The notes under the pieces were generated by a model. It ran no database searches and was not told the origin of the DNA. It worked only from the letters and a program-made list of their open reading frames with translations. The translations under genes and the position numbers were made by a program. A DNA stretch of 64,000 nucleotides from Caballeronia hypogeia (GTDB lineage: Bacteria; Pseudomonadota; Gammaproteobacteria; Burkholderiales; Burkholderiaceae). Below are positions 52,484 through 60,876 of the stretch, piece after piece. The stretch spans positions 1-64,000 of the forward strand of contig NZ_FCOA02000019.1 in the NCBI RefSeq assembly GCF_001544875.2, read 5' to 3'. The first letter of the stretch is position 1. Each line of letters begins with the position of its first letter.

Positions 52484-53839
52484 TTGACTGACCCACAAGA
52501 ACACGACGCCGCCGCCGTGCCCGTGCACTGGCACCGGCGCGTGCTGACGCTCGCCTTCCCGATCGTCCTCGCCAATCTCACGCAGCCGATCCTCGGCGCA
52601 GTCGACACGGCCGTCGCCGGTCATCTCGACGGGCCGCAATATCTCGGCGGCGTCGCGCTCGGCGGCCTCGTCTTCAGCTTCGTGTTCTGGGGCTTCGGCT
52701 TTCTGCGCATGGGGACGACGGGACTCGTCGCGCAGGCCTTCGGCGCCCGCGACGATCACGGGCTGCGCGCGAGCGTGCTGCGCGCGCTGCTGCTCGCGGT
52801 CGCGATCGGCGCGCTGGTGCTGGCGCTGCAAGTGCCGATCATCCGCTATGGGTTGCTTGCGCTCGGCGGCAGCGCCGCCGTGCACGACACCGCGAGCGCG
52901 TATTGCCACGCGCGGATCTGGGCCGCGCCGTTCGCGCTCGGCAACTATGTCGTGCTCGGTTATCTGCTCGGCTGCCAGCGCGTGCGGCTCGCGCTCGTCA
53001 CGCAGGTTTTCATCAATCTGGTGAACGTCGTCGCGGTGCTGCTGTTCGTGTATCGCTTCGGCTGGGGCATCGCGGGGATCGGCGCGGCGACCGCATTCGC
53101 CGATGTGTGCGGCTTCGCGTTCGGTCTCGCGATTCTCTGGCATCTGCGTCCGCGTGGGCTCGCGCCGCTCGCATGGCCATCGCTGCTCGATGCGCACGCG
53201 CTCCGGCGGCTCGTCGCGATCAATCGCGACATCTTCATCCGCACGATATGCCTGCTCGGTTCGTTCGGCTGGTTCGCGCATCTCGGCGCGCGATCCGGCG
53301 ATGCCATCCTCGCCGCCAACGCCCTTCTGCTCAACTTCCAGACCTTCATGGCCTTCGGGCTCGACGGCTTCGCGCACGCCGCCGAAGCGCTGGTCGGCGC
53401 GGCTGCCGGCGCGCGCGACCGGCACGCGTTCCGCTCCGCCGTGAAGGTCACGATGTTCTGGTCGGTGATCGGCGCGCTCGGCTTCTCGATCGTTTATTGG
53501 CTGGGCGGCGAATGGATCATCGGCAAGCTGACGGATCAGGCCGTCGTGCATGCGGCCGCGGTGCGCTATCTGCCGTGGGCGGCCGTGTTGCCGCTCGCCT
53601 CCGTCGCGGGCTTTCAGCTCGACGGCGTGTTCATCGGCGCGACGCGCACGCATGAGCTCATGAAGGCGATGGCCGTGTCGCTCGCGGTGTTTCTCCTGGC
53701 CGCGTGGGCGCTGGCCGGATCGCTCGGCAATCATGGGCTGTGGCTCGCGCTCACCCTCTTCATGGCGGCGCGCGGCGTCACGCTCGCGGTTCAGGTGCCG
53801 AAGATCGAGCGCGCGGCGTGTGGGTCCGAGGCGCGCTGA
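52484..53839 (+). CDS. MATE family efflux transporter (DinF-like)
   Basis: A 451-residue transporter with 12 predicted helices. The opening FPIVLANLTQPILGAVDTAV is typical of the DinF branch, with TTGLVAQAFGARDD soon after and the second-half start RDIFIRT..LGSFGWF. It likely exports cationic compounds by H+ or Na+ antiport. It begins with TTG because no ATG/GTG gives a full first helix. Divergent from ynfA with a 93-bp gap. Confidence 0.9.
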   Translation: MTDPQEHDAAAVPVHWHRRVLTLAFPIVLANLTQPILGAVDTAVAGHLDGPQYLGGVALGGLVFSFVFWGFGFLRMGTTGLVAQAFGARDDHGLRASVLRALLLAVAIGALVLALQVPIIRYGLLALGGSAAVHDTASAYCHARIWAAPFALGNYVVLGYLLGCQRVRLALVTQVFINLVNVVAVLLFVYRFGWGIAGIGAATAFADVCGFAFGLAILWHLRPRGLAPLAWPSLLDAHALRRLVAINRDIFIRTICLLGSFGWFAHLGARSGDAILAANALLLNFQTFMAFGLDGFAHAAEALVGAAAGARDRHAFRSAVKVTMFWSVIGALGFSIVYWLGGEWIIGKLTDQAVVHAAAVRYLPWAAVLPLASVAGFQLDGVFIGATRTHELMKAMAVSLAVFLLAAWALAGSLGNHGLWLALTLFMAARGVTLAVQVPKIERAACGSEAR

Positions 53840-54229
53840 CGCGCATCGATCTGCGGCGCAGGGCACACAGCGCGTTTGACCAAACGCAAAGCCTTCAATT
53901 AGCCTACGATTCAGCTACAAATCTTTCCAAAACTAACTTCGACGGACGCCTGACGCGCTGAATGACCTGGCGCGTCATTGCGCGGTTGCGTCGTTGTCCG
54001 CATCGTCGGCGACGCCGGCCGGCGAATCTCCCGCAGTCCATCCCGTCCCTGTCCTTTTCCGCCTGCGCAAACGTTTTCTGCGCGCTCGCGCACGAGCTTG
54101 AACGGACGCGCTCCGCTTCTAGTTAAGTCCCGCACAGAACGCAACGTCCAGCCTGTCATTCTTGCCGCCATCGCATCTGTTTATTCCGGGGGATGCGTGG
54201 CGCAGACGACTAAAAGGAAGGTATTTCGT
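53840..54229. other. 390-bp intergenic region before the Gly/His-rich gene
   Basis: No gene is supported. TTGACC (53876-53881) and TAGCCT (53900-53905) with 18 bp between could be a weak promoter, which would leave a 5' leader of about 320 nt. The stretch around 53885-53935 is AT-richer than its surroundings. I see no known riboswitch. Confidence 0.35.
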
Positions 54230-55567
54230 ATGACTAACAAACATAAACTCAATACTGCGATACGGCTCAGCGTGCTGGTAATCGCCGCGGCGGCGTCGGG
54301 CTTTGCGTCGGCGCAGACGTCGGGGCCTTGCGCGGGCTCGGCATCCGAAGGGTGCGTGCCGGCTAGCCAGAACGTCGTCATGACGCTTGCGGCAGCCGAC
54401 ACGCAAATGAGCGCGACGACGGGCACGGAGCCAGTGATTTCTCCGCAGTCGTCGAGCGAGATCTTGCTGGTCGGTGGACGTGGCGGCGTGGGGGCAACCG
54501 GACTGGGTGGATCGACCGGATCGGGCTCCTCCGCCGGCAATGCGTCGGGCCAGGGTTCCGCCGGGACGGGAGCGGGCTCGACGGCAGGCGCTGGAACGTC
54601 GGGCAACGGCGGACACGCATCGGGCGGGAACAACGGCTCGGGTTCGAGTGGTGGTGACGGCGGTAGTACAGGGAGTGGTAGCACGGGTGGTGGAAGTACT
54701 GGGGGTGGAAGTACCGGCGGCGGAAGCACGGGTGGCGATTCCGGCGCGGGAGACTCAGGCGGAAATTCGAGCGGCCATGGACACGGACATGGACATGGAC
54801 ATGGGCATGGCCACGGCGATGGTCATGGGCATGGGCATGGCCACGGCGATGGTCACGGCGGCATCGGCCACGGCGGCGATGGTCACGGCGACGGCGGTCA
54901 CGGCGACGGCGGTCACGGCGGCATCGGCCACGGCGGCGATGGCCATGGCGACGGTGGTCACGGCGGTGGTCACGGAAACGGCGGCGATGGCGGTGGCCAA
55001 GGTGGCAGTGGCACTGGAGGCAGTGGCCATGGCTCGGGCGCCGGTCACGGTGGCAGTGGCGGTGCATCCGGCGGCAGCGGCGGCGCTGGCGGCCACGGTG
55101 GTGGCGGAAATGGCGGTGGTGGCGCGGGTGGGGCTGGTGGCGGTAGTGCTGGCGGCCACGGCGGTGGCGGGAATAGCGGCGGTGGCGCCGGCGGAACTGG
55201 TGGCGCTGGTGGTGGCGGCGCGGGTGGCGGCAGCGGTGGCGCGGGCGGCCACGGTGGTGGCGGAAACGGCGGCGGTGGCGCTGGCGGGGCCGGTGGCGGG
55301 GCCGGTGGCGGAGCTGGTGGCGCTGGTGGTGGCGGTGCGGGTAGCGGCAGCGGTGGCGCGGGCGGCCACGGTGGTGGCGGGAATGGCGGCGGTGGCGCGG
55401 GCGGCCACGGCGGCGGCGCTGGTGCCGGCGGTAGTGGCAGTGGTGGAGGTCACGGCGGTGGAGGCGGCCACGGTGGTGGTGGCGGAGGCCACGGCGGTGG
55501 CGGCGGACACGGTGGTGGTGGTGGCGGCGGCGGTGGTGCCGGCGGCGGCGGCGGCGGTCATCGCTAA
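54230..55567 (+). CDS. Secreted Gly/His-rich low-complexity protein
   Basis: A 445-residue protein. Residues 1-28 are a Sec signal ending ASA. Then come a short region with two Cys (residues ~33 and 41), a Ser/Gly linker with STGGG units, a strip of alternating Gly-His (about 182-212, over a dozen GH pairs), HGDGGHGG units, and a long array of GGGGNGGGGAGG-type repeats to the C-terminus, ending GGGHR. AGGAAG is nine bases before the ATG. The His strip could bind Ni, Zn or Cu, and the Gly tract could form a flexible or phase-separating matrix. No conserved domain; all three frames are open because of the composition, but the signal peptide and ribosome site fix this one. Confidence 0.72.
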   Translation: MTNKHKLNTAIRLSVLVIAAAASGFASAQTSGPCAGSASEGCVPASQNVVMTLAAADTQMSATTGTEPVISPQSSSEILLVGGRGGVGATGLGGSTGSGSSAGNASGQGSAGTGAGSTAGAGTSGNGGHASGGNNGSGSSGGDGGSTGSGSTGGGSTGGGSTGGGSTGGDSGAGDSGGNSSGHGHGHGHGHGHGHGDGHGHGHGHGDGHGGIGHGGDGHGDGGHGDGGHGGIGHGGDGHGDGGHGGGHGNGGDGGGQGGSGTGGSGHGSGAGHGGSGGASGGSGGAGGHGGGGNGGGGAGGAGGGSAGGHGGGGNSGGGAGGTGGAGGGGAGGGSGGAGGHGGGGNGGGGAGGAGGGAGGGAGGAGGGGAGSGSGGAGGHGGGGNGGGGAGGHGGGAGAGGSGSGGGHGGGGGHGGGGGGHGGGGGHGGGGGGGGGAGGGGGGHR

Positions 55568-55591
55568 ACGCCAGACACCATAATCCTCGCT

Positions 55592-55611
55592 TCGCTGATG
55601 ACCTCATCAGC
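55592..55611. other. Short perfect hairpin after the Gly/His-rich gene
   Basis: CGCTGATGA (55592-55600) and TCATCAGCG (55603-55611) are perfect inverted copies with two bases between. There is no T-run. It stands four bases before the larger hairpin. Confidence 0.5.
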
Positions 55612-55614
55612 GCT

Positions 55615-55656
55615 GAAGTAAGAACCGATGCCCTTAAACCGGCATCGGTTCTTACT
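55615..55656. terminator. Long perfect hairpin, probable terminator
   Basis: AAGTAAGAACCGATGC (55615-55630) pairs exactly with GCATCGGTTCTTACTT (55641-55656) through a ten-base loop, extended by one more C/G pair. It lies 48 bp beyond the Gly/His-rich gene. There is no long T-run, so it may also protect the mRNA 3' end. Confidence 0.6.
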
Positions 55657-55871
55657 TTGTATGGGTCAACATCAAAATCGACCCGAGGTGAGTACTCTGA
55701 CCACCATCGAGGGCGTTACTAAACGGCACTTATCACACTCTCATTCTCTCGTTCTCTTGCAAGCGCTTTTCCAAACCTAAGCGGAGTCGCAAAACCGGCA
55801 GCAGTGCATCCGGCTCCGCCTACGGCGACCGACACACAGGCCCCATCGCGGAACAAAAGCCATTAGAACCC
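55657..55871. other. Remainder of the gap before the exported hydrolase gene
   Basis: With the two hairpins, the gap between coding regions is about 304 bp. This part contains CTCTCATTCTCTCGTTCTCTTG, with CTCTCATT / CTCTCGTT repeats around 55738-55758, and otherwise no visible gene or promoter. Confidence 0.35.
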
Positions 55872-56933
55872 TCAGCGGTTCTTCGGCGCCCCCGCCATCC
55901 CCTCCAACAGCGCCTTATGAAACGCCTGCGGATCCTGCATCTGCGGCGCATGCCCGAGCTCCGGAAATTCGACGAGCTTCGCACCCTCGATGCGCTCCTT
56001 CGCCAGTTTCGCGAGATCGGGATACCGCCCGAGCATCGGACGAATTTCCGGCGGCGCGAAATCCTTGCCGATCGCGGTAGTGTCCTTGTCGCCGATCATC
56101 AGCAAGGTGGGCGTTCTCAGCTGCTCGAACTCATAGACCACCGGCTGCGTATAAATCATGTCGTAGAGCAGCGCCGAATTCCACGCGACGATATCCTTGC
56201 CCGGCCCGCGATACATGCCCGCGAGCATCTGCACCCACGGCTCGTAATCGGCGCGCCACTGCCCCGCGTAGTAGGTGTTCTGCTCGTAGCGGCGAATGCC
56301 GTCGGCGCTCGTTTTCAGCTCGCGCGCGTACCAGTCGTCGATCGAAATCGACGGCACGCCTTTCGCCTTCCAGTCTTCGAGCCCGATCGGATTGACGAGC
56401 ACGAGCTGCTCCGTCTCGCGCGGATACATGAGCGCATAGCGCACCGCGAGCATGCCGCCCGTCGAGTGTCCGATGATCGTCGCGCGCGACACGCCGAGCG
56501 CGGCGAGCAACGCATGCGTATTGCGCGCCAGTTGCTGGAAGCTGTACTGATACCGCGCGGGCTTGGTCGACTTGCAAAAGCCGATCTGGTCCGGCGCGAT
56601 CACCCGATAGCCCGCATCGCTCAATGTATCGATGGTCTGTTTCCAGGTCGCGCCGCAGAAATTCTTGCCGTGCAGCAGCACCGCAGTACGACCGTTCGGA
56701 TGCGCCGGATGCACGTCCATGTAAGCCATGCGCACGACCTGACGCTGCGACGTGAGCGCGAAGCGCGCCACCGGATACGGGTAATCGAAGCCCTGCAATT
56801 CAGGGCCGTAGGCGGGGCCGTCATCGGTGGCCGGCCGGGCGGGCTCGTCGGCATATGCGTGAAACGCGCAGGACATTGCGAGAGACAACAACAGGGATCG
56901 AACGACGGACAGCTTGCTGCGCGCGGGATTCAT
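55872..56933 (-). CDS. Exported alpha/beta hydrolase
   Basis: A 353-residue hydrolase with a Sec signal (1-28, ending HAYA). LLHGKNFCGATWKQT is the oxyanion region, Ser157 in IGHSTGGM the nucleophile, an Asp lies in MIGDKDTTAIG, and His328 is in ELGHAPQ. It resembles proline-iminopeptidase and lactonase-like hydrolases; substrate unknown. A second exported alpha/beta hydrolase in the window (32779-33756) differs in having an Asp nucleophile. Confidence 0.87.
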   Translation of the reverse strand: MNPARSKLSVVRSLLLSLAMSCAFHAYADEPARPATDDGPAYGPELQGFDYPYPVARFALTSQRQVVRMAYMDVHPAHPNGRTAVLLHGKNFCGATWKQTIDTLSDAGYRVIAPDQIGFCKSTKPARYQYSFQQLARNTHALLAALGVSRATIIGHSTGGMLAVRYALMYPRETEQLVLVNPIGLEDWKAKGVPSISIDDWYARELKTSADGIRRYEQNTYYAGQWRADYEPWVQMLAGMYRGPGKDIVAWNSALLYDMIYTQPVVYEFEQLRTPTLLMIGDKDTTAIGKDFAPPEIRPMLGRYPDLAKLAKERIEGAKLVEFPELGHAPQMQDPQAFHKALLEGMAGAPKNR

Positions 56934-57087
56934 ATTCGAGTGTGCAGGTTGACTTCGGCCGACGCATTCTAGCGCGGCTCAAATTCGCGCGCGCCGCGCC
57001 ATTCACGCGATTCGCCTGCTCCACGCATCGGCAGCGCTTATACTTTGCGGCCCCTGTCGCATCGTCTTCCGTTCAGACTTCAAACGC

Positions 57088-57846
57088 ATGCAATTTCGCA
57101 TCAAGGCATTCACCGCCGCGCTCATCGGCTTCACGTGCATCAGCGCGTGGGCGGGCGACTGCGCGCAATTCAGCCCGGGCGGCCGCGCGCCGGTCGTCGT
57201 CAATCCGAAGATGCGCGCGGCGACGCAGGAGATGTGCTACTCCGACTTCGCCCTGCTCCATTCGGGAGTCACGCACGGTCCGCTCTGGTCGGCGGAACAT
57301 CTGACCGCTCGGAGTGTCGATCAGGCGAAGAACAACACGCGCACCAATCGCTTTTTCGTCGACAAGCGGCTGCCGCCCGGCGAAAGCGCGCAACTCGCCG
57401 ACTACAAAAGAAGCGGCTACGACCGTGGCCACATGAGTCCCGCAGGCGACCGCGCGAGCAAGAAAGGCATGGCCGAATCGTTCTCGCTCGCGAACATCGT
57501 GCCGCAGGATCCGTCCAACAACCGGCGCATCTGGTCGCGTATCGAGGAAGCGGTGCGCCGGCTGACGGAAGAGTCGGGCGAGGCGTATGTCGTCACCGGG
57601 CCGCTGTTCTCGGGTCGCCAGTTGCAAACCATCGGTGACTCGCGCGTGCTGGTGCCCACGCAGTTGTATAAGGTGGTTTATCTGCCGGACCGCAAGATCG
57701 CGTTCGCGGTCGTGGTGGACAACACGCCGACGGACACCTACACGATGAAAACCGTGCGCGAGCTGGAAGCGATGAGCGGGATCACCTTTCCCGGCATACC
57801 GGATGAACTGAAGGACAAGCGAATCGGAGGATTGAGAGGTGTTTAA
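57088..57846 (+). CDS. DNA/RNA non-specific endonuclease (NUC1-like)
   Basis: A 252-residue secreted nuclease with a Sec signal (1-22, ending AWA). YDRGHMSPAGDR carries the catalytic His115 and SLANIVPQDPSNNRRIW the metal-binding Asn residues of the beta-beta-alpha-metal family. Size and order are typical. Possible roles are nucleic-acid scavenging in the periplasm or outside; there is no immunity gene, so a toxin role is not indicated. Overlaps the next gene by eight bases. Confidence 0.9.
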   Translation: MQFRIKAFTAALIGFTCISAWAGDCAQFSPGGRAPVVVNPKMRAATQEMCYSDFALLHSGVTHGPLWSAEHLTARSVDQAKNNTRTNRFFVDKRLPPGESAQLADYKRSGYDRGHMSPAGDRASKKGMAESFSLANIVPQDPSNNRRIWSRIEEAVRRLTEESGEAYVVTGPLFSGRQLQTIGDSRVLVPTQLYKVVYLPDRKIAFAVVVDNTPTDTYTMKTVRELEAMSGITFPGIPDELKDKRIGGLRGV

Positions 57847-58099
57847 GCCATTTGCCAACGACACGGATGTGATGAACATCGCCGGCGACGCGCTCAACAT
57901 CGCGAACGGCAAGACGCGGCTGTCGATCAGCGGCGACCTGACCATCGCCCGCGACCAGGTCGGACTCGCGAATGCGCTCGCGCTGAAACAAGCACTCGAC
58001 GCAATCGTCGAAGCGCTGCAAGGCGATGCCGCGCTGCCCGCAAAACTGGCGGACGAGCCGCCCGCCCCCGCCGGCCACGCCGACAACCCGTTCATCTGA
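57839..58099 (+). CDS. Small hypothetical protein, coupled to the nuclease gene
   Basis: An 86-residue protein that I do not recognise. It begins with GTG, with GGAGG ten bases upstream inside the nuclease gene. Its middle IARDQVGLANALALKQALDA is amphipathic helix, and a Pro/Ala tail ends ADNPFI. No signal peptide, so it is cytosolic. The gene order nuclease, this protein, ogt suggests co-expression with DNA-handling functions; it might also be a nuclease partner (inference). Confidence 0.65.
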   Translation: MFKPFANDTDVMNIAGDALNIANGKTRLSISGDLTIARDQVGLANALALKQALDAIVEALQGDAALPAKLADEPPAPAGHADNPFI

Positions 58100-58127
58100 G
58101 CACCGGCGCGCCGCGCGGAGAATCGAA

Positions 58128-58643
58128 GTGATCGAATGCCATGTCGGCCCAAGCCCGCTCGGGAACATTCTGTATCGGGCCGAAGAGAACTGCCTGACGG
58201 GACTCTTCTTCGTCGGGCAGAAGCATTTCCCGGACGGAATCGCGGAGCGCGCGCTTTCGGACGAAACACCCGTGTCGCGCGTCATTGGCGAGGCGCGGGA
58301 ACAGATCGCCGAGTACTTCGCCGGCGCGCGGCAGGATTTCTCCATTGCGCTGCGGCTGAATGGCACGACGTTTCAGCAGCAGGTCTGGAACGCACTACAG
58401 CAGATTCCCTTCGGTGACGCCTGGACCTACGGCGATCTCGCGCGCAGGCTCGGTTTGCCCGCGGGCGCCTCGCGCGCGGTGGGCGGCGCGAACGGCCGCA
58501 ATCCCGTGGCGATCATCGTGCCGTGCCATCGCGTGATCGGTGTCGACGGCGACCTGACCGGCTACGCCGGCGGTGTCGAACGCAAGCGTCATCTGCTGAC
58601 GCTGGAAGGCGGTCCGGGACGCGAGCAGCTAGCGCTCTTCTGA
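58128..58643 (+). CDS. ogt: Methylated-DNA--protein-cysteine methyltransferase
   Basis: A 171-residue DNA-repair protein removing methyl groups from O6-methylguanine. The acceptor is Cys133 in IIVPCHRVIG, preceded by GGANGRNP with the arginine-finger region SRAVGGA. Full length for Ogt. It starts with GTG, GCGGAG seven bases before. It follows the small hypothetical gene by 28 bp. Confidence 0.93.
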   Translation: MIECHVGPSPLGNILYRAEENCLTGLFFVGQKHFPDGIAERALSDETPVSRVIGEAREQIAEYFAGARQDFSIALRLNGTTFQQQVWNALQQIPFGDAWTYGDLARRLGLPAGASRAVGGANGRNPVAIIVPCHRVIGVDGDLTGYAGGVERKRHLLTLEGGPGREQLALF

Positions 58644-58665
58644 GCCGGCCCCTTTCGGTCCGGAA

Positions 58666-59367
58666 CTACGGCACGAGCGTGACTTCCACGCGGCGATTCT
58701 CGGCGCGCCCCGAAGCCGTCGCGTTCGACGCGACCGGATTCGCCCGGCCGTAGCCCTTTGCCAAGAAGCGGTCCGCGCTCAGGCCGCGATCACGCAGATA
58801 ATCGAGCACCGCCTGTGCCCGGCGCTCGGACAAGGCCAGGTTGTAGGCATCCGAACCCGACGAGTCGGTGAAACCTTCCACCGTCACGGCGGCGAATTTC
58901 GCTCCCTGCGATTCCGCGACGAGGCGCTCCAAAAGTGCCTTCGCATTAAGCGTCAACGCCGCGCTGTCGAAGTCGAAATTGGTCTTTCCGTCCAGCACGA
59001 TCTTCCGTGGCGCGGGTGTGGGTGCGGGCGCGGGTGCAGGAACGGACGCCGGAACCGGCACGGGCGGCGGCGTCGCCGCGACCGGTGCGGGCTGCACGCA
59101 ATCGAAGATCACTTCTCGCGCGTCGCCGCTCGTGTTGGTGCCCTCGAGCGTCTGGAGCACATGCACATTCCGGCTGCCGCACAGATTTTTCGCGGCCGCC
59201 ATGCATGCGCTGCCGTTCTCGAATACGCCATGACATTCCGCGCGATACGCCTTCTGTCCAGTCGACGTCTGGATCTCCATGGCATTGAAGGTCGGCCCGG
59301 TCGTCGAAGAACAACCTGAAAGCAAGGCCAAGGTGACCGCGCAGACAGCAAGGAATTGGGTGCGCAT
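58666..59367 (-). CDS. OmpA-family lipoprotein
   Basis: A 233-residue lipoprotein: LALLSGC lipobox (Cys19), a central Cys-containing region (residues 25-95), a Pro/Ala linker (PVPASVPAPAPAPTPAP), and a C-terminal OmpA peptidoglycan-binding domain (about 120-233) with TVEGFTDSSGSDAYNLALSE and the closing GRAENRRVEV. The Asp/Arg of the peptidoglycan site are in place. It likely tethers the outer membrane to peptidoglycan. Confidence 0.9.
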   Translation of the reverse strand: MRTQFLAVCAVTLALLSGCSSTTGPTFNAMEIQTSTGQKAYRAECHGVFENGSACMAAAKNLCGSRNVHVLQTLEGTNTSGDAREVIFDCVQPAPVAATPPPVPVPASVPAPAPAPTPAPRKIVLDGKTNFDFDSAALTLNAKALLERLVAESQGAKFAAVTVEGFTDSSGSDAYNLALSERRAQAVLDYLRDRGLSADRFLAKGYGRANPVASNATASGRAENRRVEVTLVP

Positions 59368-59430
59368 GATGGAATGGAGCCGAATTGGGTTTGGAACGCC
59401 ACCGATCTGAAGAATGAACTCACCGGCGCG

Positions 59431-60078
59431 CTATTTGCCGGGCGCGGGAAGATCGCCATCGGCCTGCTTTTGCAATTCCAGAACACGCAATTGAAGCGCG
59501 CGAAGTTGCGTTTGCGCGGCGGCCTGTTCGTTGCGCAATTCCCGGATCGCGTTCTGCTGCTCCAGCTGATAAGTGGTCACCTGAGTCTGCTGGGTCCGGG
59601 CGATATCGAGGTCCGCCTGCAAGCGGCTCGCACGATCCTGCTGGGCCGCGATCTGTTTGTCCGCATAGGCCCTTTCCGCTTCCAGCTTGATTCGACGTAT
59701 TTCCGCGTCGCCCAGCGTGCCCGAGGTTTTGGAAAAATCCGCATAAACCGCCTCGGCGCGCCCGTCGTTCTGGGTCTTGAAAACACGCCAGAATTTACTT
59801 TGCTGAAATAGCGCCACGTAATAAATCATCTGCTCGGCATAATACGAAAGACTCGCTCCATAACTGCCGTTGTAAGTCTTGCGCAATTCCGAGATTTTCC
59901 CGGCGCTGATCAGCGTTTCCAGTTCTGCGACATCGCCATTGGTCGAAGATCCGGGCGAGTCGGAGATATTCGAGGCTGGATCGCGGGGCAAATCGCCCGC
60001 CGCAAAACACGGCGCAATCAGCAGACTCGGCAAGCCGGCCGCAATCAGCACGATTTTCGCAATTACGAGTCGTTTCAT
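59431..60078 (-). CDS. DUF2968 family exported protein
   Basis: A 215-residue protein with a Sec signal (1-27, ending CFA). VAELETLISAGKISELRKTY then YNGSYGASLSYYAEQMIYYV are family motifs, followed by a long coiled coil (about residues 120-205). Function unknown; common in Burkholderia. It is 63 bp upstream of the OmpA-like gene on the same strand, so the two may form an envelope operon. Confidence 0.85.
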   Translation of the reverse strand: MKRLVIAKIVLIAAGLPSLLIAPCFAAGDLPRDPASNISDSPGSSTNGDVAELETLISAGKISELRKTYNGSYGASLSYYAEQMIYYVALFQQSKFWRVFKTQNDGRAEAVYADFSKTSGTLGDAEIRRIKLEAERAYADKQIAAQQDRASRLQADLDIARTQQTQVTTYQLEQQNAIRELRNEQAAAQTQLRALQLRVLELQKQADGDLPAPGK

Positions 60079-60193
60079 TGCGATTTTTCCGTTACGGCAC
60101 ACCATGCCGTTCGGAAAGCATTATGGCGCTGAGAAGCCGCTAATTCCAGATCGTCCGGATATGTTTAACCAGGCACGATTGAAGTAGGCGGAT

Positions 60194-60466
60194 TCAGATC
60201 ATCGATTGACGTTTGAGACGGTTATCCGGAAATTGATCGACGCTGCGCATCGGTTCGATCGATTTGAAAATGCGCGAGTCCGACGGCTCCGCCTGCATGT
60301 TCGAGAAAATCTCGCGGTCGGCCTGGAATACGAAAGGGGCGGCCGAAAGAATGCGCGCGTCGGGCAGCGGAGCGGCGGTGTGAACCGGGCCAGCAGCCAC
60401 GGCGGAAAATGACAAAAAGCAGGCAACAAGCGCGGCGGCGCCCGGAATCGAGTGCGAACGGAACAT
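60194..60466 (-). CDS. Small secreted hypothetical protein
   Basis: A 90-residue protein with a Sec-type signal (about 1-25, FRSHSIPGAAALVACFLSFSAVAAG). The short mature part is not recognised (FVFQADREIFSNM; SIEPMRSVDQF). No strong ribosome site is seen, so the start is less certain. It is 115 bp upstream of the DUF2968 gene, same strand. Confidence 0.5.
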   Translation of the reverse strand: MFRSHSIPGAAALVACFLSFSAVAAGPVHTAAPLPDARILSAAPFVFQADREIFSNMQAEPSDSRIFKSIEPMRSVDQFPDNRLKRQSMI

Positions 60467-60876
60467 GGCTGGACGAGAGGCAATGAAGGCGCGCGAGCGC
60501 CGGAAACGGAGTGGCCGGAAGAACACACGGCGTCCCTGTACATCACAGATCGACATTTCACCAGCCGACCCGTCCGTTGCCCATGAGAAGGTTCTCAAAG
60601 ATTCCCGGTTCACCGACGGCATTCCGAAACGCCGGCAAAACCAACCGGGCGTGAAAAATGCGTGCCACCCGTGTTCCCCGACGCGGCGTTGACGTGGCCA
60701 CGCGCGTCCGAAAGGCTCAGTGAGACGACTCGAAAAGCGCGCCATACGGCGCGCAGCACACGTGTCCGGGCATGGCGACGGACACATCCGACATGGCGGC
60801 GAGCCACGGCTTGCCAAGAGTCAGCCATAATTCGCGTTCGCAAAATGCCGGAACGCCAAGTAAAAACGAAAATGCC
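60467..60876. other. 410-bp intergenic region before the KaiC-like gene
   Basis: No gene is supported in this stretch, which must carry divergent promoters for the small secreted protein and the KaiC-like gene. I see no clear -35/-10 pair and no known riboswitch. Confidence 0.35.

Noticed and set aside
52070..53866. 598-codon minus-strand frame covering the MATE gene
   Set aside because: Only its last 106 codons (ynfA) are real; the rest is antisense to a clear transporter.
54760..55560. CRISPR array or PE_PGRS-like gene
   Set aside because: Repeats are short, contiguous and coding with no unique spacers; no PE domain and the wrong phylum.
54378..55607. Other open frames across the Gly/His-rich gene
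   Set aside because: The low-complexity repeat keeps several frames open; only one has a signal peptide and ribosome site.
57088..58099. Toxin-immunity pair (secreted nuclease plus small protein)
   Set aside because: No toxin delivery domain on the nuclease and it carries an ordinary Sec signal; kept only as a weak idea.
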